Origin: Pseudovibrio sp. Tun.PSC04-5.I4
GTDB taxonomy: Bacteria > Pseudomonadota > Alphaproteobacteria > Rhizobiales > Stappiaceae
Direction of reading: 5' to 3'
DNA: 64,000 nucleotides
Assembly (NCBI RefSeq): GCF_900104145.1
Contig: NZ_FNLB01000006.1
Coordinates: forward strand, 3,970,501-4,034,500
Positions 25,325 through 33,789 of the stretch are shown piece by piece. Below the pieces are notes generated by a model. That model saw only the letters and a list, made by a program, of their open reading frames with translations, was not told the origin of the DNA and did not search any database. Position numbers and translations under genes: made by a program. Every line of letters starts with the position of its first letter. The first letter of the stretch is position 1.

Positions 25325-26974
25325 ATGGCGCGCCAGTTCATCTATCATATGCACGGGGTCTCCAAGGCCTACGGTACAAAAAAAGTCCTCGATAATATCC
25401 ACCTGTCGTTCTACCCAGATGCGAAAATCGGTATTCTGGGACCTAACGGTGCAGGTAAGTCTACTCTTTTGAAGATCATGGCTGGTCTGGATACAGAGTA
25501 CAGCGGTGAAGCTTGGGCCGCAGAGGGTGCCAAAATTGGCTACCTGTCGCAGGAGCCGCAGCTGAACGAGGACAAAACCGTTCTTGAAAACGTCATGGAA
25601 GGCGTTGCGCACAAACAGGCTATTCTTGATCGCTACAATGAGCTGATGATGAACTACTCTGATGAGACTGCCGATGAAGGCGCTCAGCTGCAGGACGTCA
25701 TTGATGCGAAGGATCTGTGGAATCTGGAAAGCCAGGTTGAGATGGCAATGGAAGCGCTTCGCTGTCCTCCATCTGACGCAGCTGTCGCTAACCTTTCCGG
25801 TGGTGAACGTCGCCGTATTGCGCTGTGTCAGCTGCTCTTGTCAGAGCCTGACCTGATGCTGCTTGATGAACCTACCAACCACCTTGACGCTGAAACCGTG
25901 CATTGGCTGGAACGCCATTTGCGTGAGTTCAAGGGTTCAGTCTTGATCATCACCCATGATCGCTACTTCCTTGACAATGTGACTGGCTGGATTCTGGAGC
26001 TCGACCGTGGTCAGGGCATCCCTTACGAAGGCAACTACTCCACTTACCTGGGTCAGAAGACCAAGCGTATGGCGCAGGAAGGCCGTGAAAACATGGCCCG
26101 TTCCCGCGCGATCAAGCGCGAGCAGGAATGGATGGGCATGTCACCGAAGGGCCGTCAGAGCAAATCAAAAGCTCGTATCAATGCCTATGACGCTCTGTTG
26201 ACTGCGCAGGACGAGCGTATGCCGTCCATCGAACAGATTCTGATCCCGGTTGGTGAGCGTCTTGGTAACAACGTCATTGATGTTCAAGGTGTGTCCAAAG
26301 GCTTTGGTGATCGCCTGTTGATTGACGATCTGTCATTCAAACTGCCACGCGGTGGTATTGTTGGCATTATTGGACCCAACGGTGCTGGTAAAACGACACT
26401 CTTCAAGATGCTGACTGGTCAGGAAAAGCCAGACAGCGGTGATGTGGTTGTAAGTGACCGCGTTCATCTTGGTTATGTGGATCAGTCTCGCGATAAGTTG
26501 GCAGACGATAAGACCGTTTGGGAAGAAATTTCAGACGGCGCCGAAGTGCTCTATCTGGATAAGAAAGAGATCAACTCACGCGCTTATTGTTCGTCCTTCA
26601 ACTTCAAAGGCCCAGGCCAACAGGCCAAAGTGGGCAACCTTTCCGGTGGTCAGCGTAACCGCGTTCACCTGGCTAAGGTTTTGAAGACTGGTGCAAACGT
26701 TCTACTGCTCGATGAGCCGACCAACGATCTTGACACCGAAACCCTTGCTGCTTTGGAAGATGCGTTGGAGAGCTACGCCGGTTGTGCCGTGGTTATCTCG
26801 CATGATCGTATGTTCCTTGACCGTCTTGCGACACACATGCTGGCCTTTGAAGGCGATAGCCATGTTGAGTGGTTTGAAGGTAACTTTGAAGACTATGAGA
26901 AAGACAAGGTTCGTCGCCTGGGCGCACACGCTGCTGACCCAAGCCGGATCAAGTACAAGCCGCTTACTCGATAA
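25325..26974 (+). CDS. ettA: Energy-dependent translational throttle protein EttA (ABC-F)
   Basis: This 549-residue ABC-F protein has two ATPase modules, each with GPNGAGK (residues ~40 and ~353), signatures NLSGGERRRIALCQLLL and NLSGGQRNRVHLAKVLK, and Walker B motifs LMLLDEPTNHLD and VLLLDEPTNDLD. The linker and the C-terminal YEKDKVRRLGAHAADP and RIKYKPLTR are typical of EttA. It binds the ribosomal E site and gates translation entry according to the ATP/ADP ratio (established in E. coli). It is a monocistronic gene with its own terminator. Confidence 0.96.
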   Translation: MARQFIYHMHGVSKAYGTKKVLDNIHLSFYPDAKIGILGPNGAGKSTLLKIMAGLDTEYSGEAWAAEGAKIGYLSQEPQLNEDKTVLENVMEGVAHKQAILDRYNELMMNYSDETADEGAQLQDVIDAKDLWNLESQVEMAMEALRCPPSDAAVANLSGGERRRIALCQLLLSEPDLMLLDEPTNHLDAETVHWLERHLREFKGSVLIITHDRYFLDNVTGWILELDRGQGIPYEGNYSTYLGQKTKRMAQEGRENMARSRAIKREQEWMGMSPKGRQSKSKARINAYDALLTAQDERMPSIEQILIPVGERLGNNVIDVQGVSKGFGDRLLIDDLSFKLPRGGIVGIIGPNGAGKTTLFKMLTGQEKPDSGDVVVSDRVHLGYVDQSRDKLADDKTVWEEISDGAEVLYLDKKEINSRAYCSSFNFKGPGQQAKVGNLSGGQRNRVHLAKVLKTGANVLLLDEPTNDLDTETLAALEDALESYAGCAVVISHDRMFLDRLATHMLAFEGDSHVEWFEGNFEDYEKDKVRRLGAHAADPSRIKYKPLTR

Positions 26975-26998
26975 GTGTGGTTTGACTTAAAGAATTAA

Positions 26999-27022
26999 GG
27001 CCCGCACATGCGGGCCTTTTTT
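26999..27022 (+). terminator. Terminator after ettA
   Basis: The near-perfect palindrome ggcccgcacatgcgggcc (26999-27016) is followed by tttttt. It also lies just beyond the convergent minus-strand gene, so it may serve both. Confidence 0.9.
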
Positions 27023-27029
27023 ATCAGTC

Positions 27030-27773
27030 CTACAAGGACAACAGCTCAAAGACTGGCTCTCTTTTCAAGGCCTCGGTTTGAGCAACTCCTCCGTCACGGG
27101 TGCTGCGCTCCTCATTGCGATAGCTCGCAAAATCCCAGTGGTGTGGAGAGACATCAGAATCTGGCCGTTTGCCAGGTTCAAAACCTTCCAAAGAGAGCTT
27201 GTGTTCGATTGCTTCAATGAAGGATTTGTCGGTTTTTATATCTTGGGCGGTGTACTGAGAATCTCCTGCAGTTGGGCGGAGGTAAAGGGTAAATTGCGCA
27301 CCTTGCTGAACACGGGAGCCTTCTGACACGCGGGTCATATCAGTCACTTTCCATTTATCGACCGGAGAATCCTCGGAAAAGAGAAGCGAATTTATTGCGT
27401 CATAAGCCTTGGGTACCTGACTTGGCTGTATGCTGAGGTGGATTTTATCACCGGCGTATTTGCCTTGTGCTTTGGTATCTACGCGTTTTGAGTGGATGAA
27501 GCTGTCCTGATTTTCGATGTTGGAGGTCTGCCATCCGTTGTTTTCTGCACCCCAACCGCTGCCCTTAGCAGATTCAAATGTTGGTGCATTAAATGCAGGA
27601 CGAAATACAGGTGCAGGCAGATCTTTGATTTGCTGAGAGATCGCATCTTGTTTGCCTGCTAAACCGCCTGGCTGGTTGGCTTGCGGATTTGCAGCAGCTT
27701 GCTGACGAGGCTGGTTGAGCAGTGAAGGGGCAACCGGCATTTTGAGTGACAGGCCGCTGGGAAATTTGGGCAC
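27030..27773 (-). CDS. SpvC/OspF-family phosphothreonine lyase (type III effector-like)
   Basis: This 247-residue protein is closely similar to Salmonella SpvC and Shigella OspF, which enter host cells and irreversibly remove the phosphate from the pThr of MAP kinases by beta-elimination (established). Conserved blocks are QGKYAGDKIHLSI, LLFSEDSPVDKWKVTDM, GAQFTLYLRP, SYRNEERSTRDGG and a C-terminal EPVFELLSL. K110, H112, K142, R154, Y164, R219 and R226 correspond to SpvC K104, H106, K136, R148, Y158, R213 and R220, all with the same offset of six. The GTG start (27773) has TTTGGAG eight bases upstream and gives a length close to SpvC. Residues 3-10 (KFPSGLSL) look like a MAP-kinase docking motif. 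There is no Sec signal and no secretion genes are nearby. Confidence 0.93.
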   Translation of the reverse strand: MPKFPSGLSLKMPVAPSLLNQPRQQAAANPQANQPGGLAGKQDAISQQIKDLPAPVFRPAFNAPTFESAKGSGWGAENNGWQTSNIENQDSFIHSKRVDTKAQGKYAGDKIHLSIQPSQVPKAYDAINSLLFSEDSPVDKWKVTDMTRVSEGSRVQQGAQFTLYLRPTAGDSQYTAQDIKTDKSFIEAIEHKLSLEGFEPGKRPDSDVSPHHWDFASYRNEERSTRDGGVAQTEALKREPVFELLSL

Positions 27774-28079
27774 TAGATTTTCTCCAAATAACAATTGTGA
27801 AGGCTGCGCGATAAGCAGACGCGTGTTGTTAGGGGGCTTATGTTTTGCAGCCCTTGCGAGAAGGCTACAAAACATGCAACGCGCATGGCGTGCCGGCTGG
27901 CACTGATCACAATGTTTTTAGTTTCGAATTAGCCTTGGTGGTGATTTGCGGAAAAACCTGTCTGGTTTGCTAAACTGGACACATCAAATTTAAGACATCG
28001 CATTGTTAGCGCAAAACTGCATGGCCCTCACCTTTGAGAGGGGCAGGAATGCCCCTCTATTTTAGCGGGATATAGCTCG
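27774..28079. promoter_or_regulatory. Upstream region of the SpvC-like gene and hairpin after the chitinase gene
   Basis: No gene. At 28037-28058 there is a perfect 9-bp stem agaggggca/tgcccctct with a GGAA tetraloop, 22 bp after the chitinase stop codon on the minus strand. It has no T-run in that direction, so termination efficiency is uncertain. The promoter of the SpvC-like gene should lie between it and 27790. Confidence 0.45.
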
Positions 28080-28982
28080 TTAATTGCCCGTATCGTTTCC
28101 TAGTGCCTGTGCCATAACCGCTGCCCAGCCGTCTGTACCCTGGCTGGAGCCGTAGGACGTGGGATACTGCCAGCCCATTACGCCGGCGAAGTCTGGGTTT
28201 TTTCGGAGGAGTGGAGTGACCAGGTAACGTTCAACCTCACCTGATGTTAGGTAACCGGTTCCCGCGTTTTCTTGTGTTGTTGGTTTTCCCAAAATGAGTT
28301 TAGAAAAGGGAACACCGGTCGATGCTATCCCCAAGATACTCGAGGGAAAGGTTGTTTCGGTGACTGGGATCAGGCCAGCAACTTTGGCTGTTTCCTGCTC
28401 TGCATTGTCGCCAACGTACCAAGGATTGTTGTAGTACTGGATGTTGTAGAGATCGATTGCATCCCCTGCGTTTTTAGCAACGTCAACGTAGATCTGTGTG
28501 AAAGAACCCGGAGCGCCGCCATAAAAATAAGGGGCTTGTGGTGCGTGGGTTACAAAATTCTGACCGGCAGGGAGTTGTTTTTTGAGAGCTTTGGATAGAT
28601 CGACGAGGAATGTAGGGGCATTGTATCCGGTGTAATTTGTATCCTCCCAGTCGATGTCCACACCGTCAAGGTTTTGAGCTTTGACCATTGTTGCAATTTG
28701 TTGGGCTGTCCCATCTACATCATTTGCGAGTGCTGCCCAAGCGGTAGTCGTAAAGACCTCACCTCCAATGGAAACAAGGACACGTTTGCCTGCTTTTTTG
28801 AGATCGCTGATCAAATTGGGAGCGTTGAACATGGCCTGAAGTTCGACACTTGGTGTGAGCTTTCCGCTGGCATCAACAATGATAAAACAAAGGATCACAG
28901 TTGTGTAGTCACTTTGAGCCATCTGTGCGATTAGATTTGCGTCGGTGCTGAGAGCATAGCCAACTATTTCTTTATTCGGCAT
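28080..28982 (-). CDS. GH18 chitinase-like glycoside hydrolase without signal peptide
   Basis: This 300-residue TIM barrel begins MPNKEIVGYALSTDANLIAQ. It has the GH18 second-strand motif KRVLVSIGG and the catalytic DGVDIDWEDTNY, with the catalytic Glu present. Further barrel features are THAPQAPYFYGGAP, YNIQYYNNPW and a C-terminal VMGWQYPTSYG. Such enzymes cleave beta-1,4-GlcNAc polymers, or bind glycans when inactive (family knowledge). The start at 28982 has AAGGA about 8 bases upstream. No signal peptide or carbohydrate-binding module is seen, which is unusual for a chitinase. It lies upstream of the SpvC-like gene on the same strand, about 300 bp away. Confidence 0.88.
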   Translation of the reverse strand: MPNKEIVGYALSTDANLIAQMAQSDYTTVILCFIIVDASGKLTPSVELQAMFNAPNLISDLKKAGKRVLVSIGGEVFTTTAWAALANDVDGTAQQIATMVKAQNLDGVDIDWEDTNYTGYNAPTFLVDLSKALKKQLPAGQNFVTHAPQAPYFYGGAPGSFTQIYVDVAKNAGDAIDLYNIQYYNNPWYVGDNAEQETAKVAGLIPVTETTFPSSILGIASTGVPFSKLILGKPTTQENAGTGYLTSGEVERYLVTPLLRKNPDFAGVMGWQYPTSYGSSQGTDGWAAVMAQALGNDTGN

Positions 28983-29206
28983 CTTTCGTCCTTTTCTTTT
29001 CACAACCGAAGTGATTGCAACTGATTGACGAAATTGCAGAAGTGGTGTGATCTTGATGGTGTGGTGTAGTTAATGAATCACGAATTTCCTGTTAGATTTC
29101 TGATCTGGCCTCAGGAAGGGGTGCCGAGCTTTGCGTATCACGCATACCTGACATTTACGCTACATACGTAGATGTGCCGATGTGACGCATACGTGGCGGT
29201 GTTAAA
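28983..29206. promoter_or_regulatory. Divergent control region chitinase / small membrane protein
   Basis: Several related short palindromic strings occur within 29130-29195: gcgtatcacgcatac, ctacatacgtag and gacgcatacgt. They suggest multiple operator sites for one regulator. No gene is visible. Confidence 0.35.
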
Positions 29207-29220
29207 TTGACGTAAGTCAA
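29207..29220. promoter_or_regulatory. FNR/CRP-type box (TTGAC-N4-GTCAA)
   Basis: The sequence ttgacgtaagtcaa has perfect TTGAC and GTCAA arms with 4-bp spacing, close to the FNR/FixK consensus TTGAT-N4-ATCAA. It lies 36 bp before the ATG at 29257, in range for activation or repression by an oxygen-responsive Crp/Fnr regulator. Confidence 0.55.
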
Positions 29221-29256
29221 GCCAGTGTTTACCCCATAAAAATAACGGGCACCCCA

Positions 29257-29520
29257 ATGAGCGATATCACTCTGTCTTCTGCGGCATCTGCGCAGGATGA
29301 AGATCCCCTTTTCTTCAAACTACTGTTTCTTGTGCCGGTATTAGGCTGGATGTTTAAAGATGCAATCTATGGAAATAGCGAAGCGAAATACTATTTCTGC
29401 GCCAATATATTTGTTGGCTGGGGTCTGGCCATTGCCCTCTTCGGATACCCTGCGATTATTATCCCTGCGCTTTCTCTCGTTTTTCTAGCCTTTGTCTGGA
29501 TCATTGGTGTTTGTCGATAA
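29257..29520 (+). CDS. Small two-helix membrane protein, unknown function
   Basis: This protein has 87 residues and two hydrophobic segments: a weaker one around FFKLLFLVPVLGWMFKDA and a long C-terminal one, LAIALFGYPAIIIPALSLVF. I do not recognise the family. The FNR-type box immediately upstream hints at oxygen-dependent expression. The last 36 bp overlap the 3' end of the DUF2293 gene on the other strand. Confidence 0.6.
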   Translation: MSDITLSSAASAQDEDPLFFKLLFLVPVLGWMFKDAIYGNSEAKYYFCANIFVGWGLAIALFGYPAIIIPALSLVFLAFVWIIGVCR

Positions 29521-29859
29521 AATGCTTTGGTCTTGTTCGCCGCTTTGTTGCGAAGTGGCGAGCAGCTCTTCTGCCGTTATTCGTCCGCCCCAATCTGCAA
29601 TAACGGTTTCCATGTCAGCCGCGACACAATAACGAGCGGCATCTCTGTCCAATCCGGTATCTAAAAGCTGGTCGTAGTCGGTATATTGGTGGCGGACATA
29701 GCTCGTCACAGCCAAAAACACTGCAATATGTCCGGGAAGTTTTCTCAGGTGTGGTTGGTTCGCTTTTCTACGAATTTCCAATGCATCAGAATACGGCACA
29801 AAGGGAACCTGAGCTTGCAAAGCTTGTGTTACGCCTTGCTGTCGCTTTGTCTTTCCCAC
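29485..29859 (-). CDS. DUF2293 family protein
   Basis: This 124-residue protein has a basic start (GTG at 29859; GKTKRQQGVTQ). Its conserved core LPGHIAVFLAVTSYVRHQYT-DYDQLL, RDAARYCVAADMETVIADWG is the DUF2293 pattern, widespread in alphaproteobacteria with no established function. The C-terminal ~25 residues are low complexity (SQQSGEQDQSILSTNTND). It is downstream of the GGDEF gene on the same strand. Confidence 0.75.
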   Translation of the reverse strand: MGKTKRQQGVTQALQAQVPFVPYSDALEIRRKANQPHLRKLPGHIAVFLAVTSYVRHQYTDYDQLLDTGLDRDAARYCVAADMETVIADWGGRITAEELLATSQQSGEQDQSILSTNTNDPDKG

Positions 29860-29880
29860 TTTTGATCTCTTTAATCTGCC

Positions 29881-31944
29881 TCAGTAATGGTAGTTTATCA
29901 TAGAATGAGGAAGGACGGGTAAGTCCTGCTTTACCGGATTAGATGGGATGTGAGCAGATTGAGTGATATTTGTTTCTGGTGACAGGCTTAGAACATGCTC
30001 CCGGTAGATGTCCGAAAAACGTTGCATAGGGGCGTGGTAATCTCCCTGAACCAACTCAACTTTCAGTTCTTGCATTATGGCTTCAGCTTTCTCAGTTTTA
30101 ATTTCCGAGAGGATGATCTTGATATTTAATGCGTGCGCAAATTCTGCTGCCGCGGTGAGCAGGCGCGCTGTCTTGGTGTCTTCAAACAACTTCTCAACCG
30201 ACCCTGCATGAACTTTGATGTAGGTGATGTTGAGTTTTTGAAAGTGCTCAATCTTCAATCCACTCGATTCAAAATGGTTGACGCAGATTTTAATGCCGCG
30301 CTTCGTTAAGGCGTTGAGTTGGGTGATGAGAATGCGGGCGTTCGCACGCAATAACACTTGAGAGGGGATTTCGAGTACAAATTTTTTGGGATCGACATCA
30401 CTGTCCTGCAATAGATAAATAAGGTCGTCGCAGAACCCCTCCTTTAAAAGTGAGGGGATTGGGATACGGAATATGAAGCTGCATTCACTCATTGGGGTGC
30501 GTTGACAGGTTTTCATGGTGTTTATGATTGCTGCAATTGCGGTGTCGCCCAAAATGTTGCTGAAGCTGGCATTATCAAAAATGCGCTGTAAATCGTTCCC
30601 ACGCGCTATTTCGAGGATCTGCGGAGGCCAATCTGGCACTGCTTCCAGAAGGGTCAAATGCTTGCCTTCCTGTGAGAGTATGGGCCTGAATTTCGTGCCA
30701 ACACGCTTTTGCAGGAATGCTTGTTTTGCGGTGTGTTGGAGAGCCATCTGACGTTCAAGACGGGTGCGCATGGCCTTACTAAAGAGGCTAACTCGATTTC
30801 GGCCACGTTTTTTTGCGTGATATAGAGCTGTATCGGCGCTTTCCAGAAGCTCTTTCACGTTTGTTGCATGACGAGGGTAGACTGCAGCGCCGATGCTGAC
30901 TTTGGGTCTTATCTCACAGTGGTCGAAATAAACAGGGCAACTGAGAGCAGCCGGTAACTCTTCCAAGAGCGCACGTATCTGGCTGCAGGTCGCTCCTTCA
31001 ACAAGGAGAGCAAACTCATCTCCGCCTATGCGAACTGCTGAGATCGTGTCTGTTTCCAATTGCTTGAGGCGGTCAGATATAGCGACAAGGGCGGCATCTC
31101 CCGCTGCATGGCCATGAGCATCATTGATGACTTTAAGGTGGTCCAGATCCACGTAAAAGAGACCGACCCGTTGGTCAGGATGATTTATGCTCTCAATTGC
31201 GTTGGTGATCGAGCGTTCGAAGCTGTCTCTGTTTCGCAGGCCCGTGAGCGGATCTATGTTGCAAACCGTGAAGACTTCTTTGGCCTTCCCAGTCTTGTGC
31301 GCATTCAATTGGGGTTCACGGCCCTCAAGTATGGGTTGAGATTGGGCCGTCTCTTTATGTGAAAGGATGCGGAGCAAGCCGGGAGCTAGTATCTTTGCGA
31401 GGCCCTTAAAGTTCTTTAGCTTTTGAGGAAGATTGATTGGTGGATCCATCAGCGTGGTTCCACTCTCTGACATGGAGTTTGATGGCCAGCTGTAGGGACC
31501 GTTGTTTTCAATTACATCAGCCTGGCAAAGAGCACCAACAATGGCAATAATCTGCTTGTTTCTGATAAGCGGCATGATGGCGGCAAACTGAATGGATGCA
31601 GGGTCTTTTTGAGCAGAGCTGTAGGTGTGTGGTTTCTTTTGTTTGAGCGGAACAATCAAGACTTCTTCTTTTGAAGGAGGGGTCTCAATCAACTCTTGCA
31701 AAAGTTCAGCCAGTTGATTGCGATGACACTCTATGGGCTGAGATAAATAGAATGACTCTGGCAGCATTTCTGTGCCGACCTCCGTCAGAATAAATGTCGG
31801 CAGTTCGAAAAGGCGCTCATATACGCGCAGGATTGATGCAGCAAAATGCGGTGGCGGATTTTCAGAATGATCGTGGCTGGCTTTATGGAGTGCATGATCC
31901 ATGCTGAATTTTGTATTGCCCGCTTTCGACATTATTCCCACCAT
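29881..31944 (-). CDS. GGDEF diguanylate cyclase with a degenerate EAL domain
   Basis: This soluble 687-residue protein has an N-terminal ~220-residue region of unclear fold (possibly GAF-like), then GGDEF from about 230. The metal loop VDLDHLKVINDAHGHAAGD and active-site RIGGDEF are intact. The C-terminal third retains the EAL shape but not its catalysis: the signature reads LLEAVPDW in place of EALLRW, EITES becomes EIPSQ, and DDFGTGY becomes NHFESSG. It should make c-di-GMP but not hydrolyse it; the EAL part may bind c-di-GMP or a protein. A second ATG at codon 5 has a better purine-rich leader and may be the true start. Confidence 0.88.
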   Translation of the reverse strand: MVGIMSKAGNTKFSMDHALHKASHDHSENPPPHFAASILRVYERLFELPTFILTEVGTEMLPESFYLSQPIECHRNQLAELLQELIETPPSKEEVLIVPLKQKKPHTYSSAQKDPASIQFAAIMPLIRNKQIIAIVGALCQADVIENNGPYSWPSNSMSESGTTLMDPPINLPQKLKNFKGLAKILAPGLLRILSHKETAQSQPILEGREPQLNAHKTGKAKEVFTVCNIDPLTGLRNRDSFERSITNAIESINHPDQRVGLFYVDLDHLKVINDAHGHAAGDAALVAISDRLKQLETDTISAVRIGGDEFALLVEGATCSQIRALLEELPAALSCPVYFDHCEIRPKVSIGAAVYPRHATNVKELLESADTALYHAKKRGRNRVSLFSKAMRTRLERQMALQHTAKQAFLQKRVGTKFRPILSQEGKHLTLLEAVPDWPPQILEIARGNDLQRIFDNASFSNILGDTAIAAIINTMKTCQRTPMSECSFIFRIPIPSLLKEGFCDDLIYLLQDSDVDPKKFVLEIPSQVLLRANARILITQLNALTKRGIKICVNHFESSGLKIEHFQKLNITYIKVHAGSVEKLFEDTKTARLLTAAAEFAHALNIKIILSEIKTEKAEAIMQELKVELVQGDYHAPMQRFSDIYREHVLSLSPETNITQSAHIPSNPVKQDLPVLPHSMINYHY

Positions 31945-32326
31945 TATTGCTCGATTATTACTTACTCCTTAATTGATAGTTATTATATGCGAGTAGGCAA
32001 AAGGAAACGGTGCTGTTCTCTGATAATTGAGGGGGTGTTATGAGGAATACTAGAAAAATACTAGATAATATTTAGGAAAACGGGGATAAAATAGTGGAGA
32101 TTCTTATCAATATATGAAAAGTGAAATTTGTTATTTGCAGGTTACATATATTTCTGAGCGAATTGTCTGCGTAACTCCCTATTTATGACAAGCATTATTA
32201 TCTTATGGGTAAGAATTCGGTGTTTCACCCTGTTCGTAGACCTCAACTTTGCTCTGGAATTTGTAGGAGATTTTATTTGAAAAGCGGAAACTTTTCATAT
32301 GATTCCCGTTGTGTTATGTGTTTCTC
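31945..32326. other. AT-rich divergent intergenic region
   Basis: No gene. The region is AT-rich, with a direct repeat atactaga/atactaga near 32047-32065. It should carry promoters for the GGDEF gene (leftward) and the winged-helix regulator (rightward). Confidence 0.35.
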
Positions 32327-32956
32327 ATGAGTGACCGCACCAAAGATCGATTGTTGTATGCGCTGAAATCGCGCGGGCCCAACACAGCTGCGACCCTAGC
32401 CAAACACCTTGGGGTTACCGCTGTTGCTGTTCGTCAGCATCTTGATGTTCTTTTGGAAGCAAGCCTCGTTGAGTTTGAAGACCTTAGGGGTACGGTTGGT
32501 CGTCCAAGGCGCACCTGGCGGATTTCAGAGACAGGCAACAGCAAGTTTCCGGACAATCATAGTGGTGTGCTTGTTGATCTTCTGGGCAACATTAAAGACC
32601 TATATGGCGAAGAAGGCCTACAGCGATTGATTGATGCGAGAGCCGATCAATCCAGACAGTCCTATCTCGCCGTAATGAAACCTGCAAAAAGCCTTTCGGA
32701 AAAACTCAAATGCCTTGCTGAACAACGCAGCGAAGAAGGGTATATGGCAGAGGTCTTGGAAGATGGGGCAGAGAGTTTTCTTTTTGCTGAAAACCACTGT
32801 TCCATTTGTGCCGCTGCGGTGACCTGCCAGCACTTTTGTAAGGCAGAACTTAACTTGTTTCAGGAAGTGCTGGGTGATGACGTTCAAGTTGAACGTTTGG
32901 AGCATATCCTCAATGGTGACCGTCGTTGTCTCTACAAAGTTTCTCAATGTAAATAA
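32327..32956 (+). CDS. Winged-helix regulator with C-terminal cysteine cluster (COG2345/SufR-like)
   Basis: This protein has 209 residues. The N-terminal winged helix (SDRTKDRLLYALKSRGP, LAKHLGVTAVAVRQHLDVLL) is of the ArsR/DeoR-like type. The C-terminal part has a cluster NHCSICAAAVTCQHFCKAEL and then GDRRCLYKV. This arrangement resembles the COG2345/SufR family, in which such cysteines bind an Fe-S cluster (family knowledge; ligands here not proven). It may therefore be a redox- or iron-responsive repressor. No suf operon is next to it. It is convergent with the LuxR-type gene. Confidence 0.75.
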   Translation: MSDRTKDRLLYALKSRGPNTAATLAKHLGVTAVAVRQHLDVLLEASLVEFEDLRGTVGRPRRTWRISETGNSKFPDNHSGVLVDLLGNIKDLYGEEGLQRLIDARADQSRQSYLAVMKPAKSLSEKLKCLAEQRSEEGYMAEVLEDGAESFLFAENHCSICAAAVTCQHFCKAELNLFQEVLGDDVQVERLEHILNGDRRCLYKVSQCK

Positions 32957-32980
32957 TAGTGCGGCATGAATGTAATCGAT

Positions 32981-33583
32981 TTAAACCAGCACTGAAAGCA
33001 ACATAGCAAGTTCCACTCGGCTGCCGACGTTGAGCTTCGCATAGATGTTTTTGCGGTGCGTTCTTAATGTATTTGTCGTGATGTCCATATCAGCGGCAAT
33101 TTGAGGCTCAGTCTTGGTGCCGGACAGCTGCTCAAGCACCACTGTTTCTTTGTCCGTTAAGCGGAAGAGAGTGGTGGCCTTCTGGATATTGATCTGCAGT
33201 TGAAATTCCATATCGGTGATGAAAAGGAAAAACAGATCCTCAGTATCTGTATCGATCAGTCGAATATCGATGTGAATTGGACGAAGGAACGCGTCATCTC
33301 TGCGGATGATAAGTTCCTGTTTGACATCCAGATCAATTGTTGCTGTTGCTAAACTCTGTGCGTTCTGGAAATCTCGGTGATGACTGAGATCTGTAAATTC
33401 CAGTTTGCCTGCGTTGATTTTTATTTGAGGCGTACGTGCAAACAACTTTTCTGCAAAGGCATTGCAGCGCAGAATGGTACTGTCTGCCTGAATAAGTGCA
33501 GCCCCTTTGTGTAGCCGATCCAAGCACTCAGCTAAAAGCTTGTTACAGGTTTCGTCTAGTGATCGGCTGACGACATCATTCAA
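32981..33583 (-). CDS. LuxR-family regulator with N-terminal PAS-like domain
   Basis: This 200-residue protein has a PAS-like N-terminal region (CLDRLHKGAALIQADSTILR, then a beta-rich part up to FFLFITDME). The C-terminal GerE/LuxR helix-turn-helix is LTDKETVVLEQLSGTKTEPQ, then IAADMDITTNTLRTHRKNIY and AKLNVGSRVELA. There is no autoinducer-binding domain or receiver domain, so it is an orphan LuxR solo type. The apparent start is TTG at 33583, with CAGGAT upstream; no ATG exists near the conserved N-terminus. The target is unknown. Confidence 0.78.
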   Translation of the reverse strand: MNDVVSRSLDETCNKLLAECLDRLHKGAALIQADSTILRCNAFAEKLFARTPQIKINAGKLEFTDLSHHRDFQNAQSLATATIDLDVKQELIIRRDDAFLRPIHIDIRLIDTDTEDLFFLFITDMEFQLQINIQKATTLFRLTDKETVVLEQLSGTKTEPQIAADMDITTNTLRTHRKNIYAKLNVGSRVELAMLLSVLV

Positions 33584-33789
33584 AGCAAATTTATCCTGAA
33601 TTTATATTTGGTAAATACATCGAGTCTGGCTCAATGATAATTTCTGACACTATTATAGGAATTCTAACAATGTAAGAGTCGTTCCTATAATTTGCAGATA
33701 GTAGTTTAGTGAAAAATCGATAATACGTATGCACTGATAAATCAATTTATGTGTTTATTCACAGCATCAGGATGAATTAAGTGCTTTCA

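Noticed and set aside
27030..29003. A type III secretion operon next to the SpvC-like gene
   Set aside because: The neighbours are ettA, a GH18 enzyme and small unknown genes; no secretion apparatus or chaperone gene is in the window.
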